The notes under the pieces are model-generated. The model had not been told where the DNA came from. It made no database searches and saw only the letters and a program-made list of their open reading frames with translations. Made by a program: the position numbers and the translations under genes. Below, in pieces: positions 6,772 to 7,752 of a stretch of 7,752 nucleotides of DNA; positions within the stretch are counted from its first letter, which is position 1, and each line of letters begins with the position of its first letter. Origin of the DNA: Lutibacter sp. (lineage in GTDB: Bacteria; Bacteroidota; Bacteroidia; Flavobacteriales; Flavobacteriaceae); assembly GCA_030748365.1 (NCBI GenBank), contig JASMME010000056.1, forward strand, positions 1 to 7,752, written 5' to 3'.

Positions 6772-6806
6772 TCATATCACCTGTTTCTATATACTTTTGT
6801 TTTCTA

Positions 6807-7752
6807 TTATTCTTCTCTTAATGCTTCTATCGGGCGGATACTCACCGCTTTTTGGGCCGGTATCAATCCTACCAGGGTACCCAATACCATCAGAACGATT
6901 GCCGCAGTGATGACCACGGGGATATCCACCGTTGGATTGGTCAATGCAGCTTCTTCTCCACGCCCTACAGTGGCATCGATCAGCATCAGAATCAGTCCAC
7001 CAACTATGATGCCCAAGGCACCAGCAATACCCGTTAAAAAAATTGATTCCAGGATAATCTGTCGTTTGATTTCCCAGGGTTTGGCCCCTAGGGCCCTTCT
7101 AATCCCTATTTCTTTGGTTCGTTCCTTTACGGTAATAAGTAAAATATTACCGATGGCAACAACCCCTGCGATCAGCGTGGCAATACCCACAAACCAGGTA
7201 AGAAACTGCATACCGGTCAAAAATCCGGTAATTTTACCCATAAAACTTCCCAAATTAAAGCTGCCAAAAGCCCTACCGTCCTGAGGATGTACCTTATGAA
7301 GGTTCTTTAATAGCAACTTAACGTCTGCTTCGATCTGGTTGATATCAAAAGTGGGCATTCCGGTAATGGTAAGCCAACCGACGGTATTGCCCGTATTGTA
7401 CACCTGTTGAAAAGTACTAAAAGGGATGTGGATAACCCCCCTAGGGCCACCGCGTTGTACATTGGAATCTTTGTACATACCCACTATCATATAGTTGATA
7501 TTGTTGATCTTGATATACGCTCCAATGGGGTAGACATCTTTGTCAAACAATTGCTTATAGATTTCCTCCGCAATGACACATACCTTCCTTTTTTCAGAAA
7601 TATCAGCACCATTGATAAAGCGTCCATAGACCAATTTCTTCTTTTCCACCTTATCCAGCTCCGGATAATCACCAAATACACTAAAATTACCTGTTTTAAA
7701 ATCCTTGATTACCAGGGCTTGTGTAATATGCCTGGGCAAGGCCAGCTTGATG
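6807..7752 (-). CDS. MacB/FtsX-type ABC transporter permease, C-terminal part (N-terminus outside window)
   Basis: The visible 315 or so residues are the end of an ABC exporter permease of the mechanotransmission (type VII) class that includes MacB, LolC/E and FtsX. The first part is the periplasmic MacB_PCD-like domain (for example ISEKRKVCVIAEE and RGGPRGVIHIPF). Three hydrophobic segments of the FtsX domain follow: one around FVGIATLIAGVVAIGNILL, one around SIFLTGIAGALGIIVGG and one around VVITAAIVLMVLGTLVG. Between the first two lies the cytoplasmic coupling motif KERTKEIGIRRALGA, typical of this family. The protein ends in RPIEALREE. The first transmembrane helix, and any fused ATPase domain, would lie beyond the right edge; in Bacteroidota the ATPase is often a separate gene. 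The frame is open through the last base. Here the permease precedes the adaptor, the reverse of E. coli macAB. The substrate is unknown. Confidence 0.93.
   Translation of the reverse strand, partial: IKLALPRHITQALVIKDFKTGNFSVFGDYPELDKVEKKKLVYGRFINGADISEKRKVCVIAEEIYKQLFDKDVYPIGAYIKINNINYMIVGMYKDSNVQRGGPRGVIHIPFSTFQQVYNTGNTVGWLTITGMPTFDINQIEADVKLLLKNLHKVHPQDGRAFGSFNLGSFMGKITGFLTGMQFLTWFVGIATLIAGVVAIGNILLITVKERTKEIGIRRALGAKPWEIKRQIILESIFLTGIAGALGIIVGGLILMLIDATVGRGEEAALTNPTVDIPVVITAAIVLMVLGTLVGLIPAQKAVSIRPIEALREE

Noticed and set aside
6792..6799. TACTTTTG on the plus strand, an exact -7-like match near the 3' end of macB
   Set aside because: No TTG at -33 distance, and it points antisense into macB with no gene to serve; such octamers are frequent by chance in AT-rich spacers.
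6739..7284. Plus-strand open frame of 181 codons opposite macB
   Set aside because: It is antisense to the hydrophobic FtsX region; its repetitive Ile/Pro/Ser content is what reverse reading of membrane helices gives. No recognisable domain or start context.

Overview
This 7.75 kb window reads as chromosomal DNA of a Bacteroidota species, most likely a member of the Flavobacteriaceae. The evidence is the flavobacterial type of nearly every protein (TolC-like factor, DUF2520 protein, KdsC-type phosphatase, Pcm), the absence of Shine-Dalgarno sequences before most starts, A-rich leaders, and sequences resembling the Bacteroidota -33/-7 promoter (TTG ... TAnnTTTG). I see no rRNA, tRNA, CRISPR array, insertion sequence or phage gene, and no sign of recent transfer.

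Layout, left to right. (1) 1-1871, plus strand: the C-terminal end of an RND efflux pump inner-membrane protein, overlapping by 14 nt a complete TolC-family outer-membrane factor. Together they form the end of a tripartite efflux operon whose upstream part, probably including an adaptor, lies outside the window. (2) 1982-3254, plus strand: a two-gene unit with an 8-nt overlap, encoding a Rossmann/DUF2520 protein and a KdsC-type HAD phosphatase of the KDO (lipopolysaccharide core) pathway. (3) 3269-3910, minus strand: pcm, protein-L-isoaspartate methyltransferase, converging on the previous unit with a gap of only 14 nt. (4) 4055-4942, plus strand: a 3-hydroxybutyryl-CoA dehydrogenase, divergent from pcm, ending in a symmetrical terminator shared with the next gene. 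(5) 5019-5402, minus strand: a small, charged, probably coiled-coil protein of unknown function. (6) 5587-7752, minus strand: the end of a MacB/FtsX-type ABC permease gene (its N-terminal part is outside the window) followed by a MacA-like membrane-fusion adaptor, closed by a strong intrinsic terminator.

Functionally, the window is ordinary housekeeping and envelope biology flanked by two unrelated tripartite exporters: an RND pump with its own outer-membrane channel on the left, and an ABC (MacAB-like) system on the right with no outer-membrane channel next to its adaptor. No gene here supports a previously undescribed system. The items most worth a second look are the unknown coiled-coil protein, the putative promoter abutting the DUF2520 start codon, a possible short leader ORF before the dehydrogenase, and the structured gap between macB and macA. 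All promoter calls are by eye and need transcript data.
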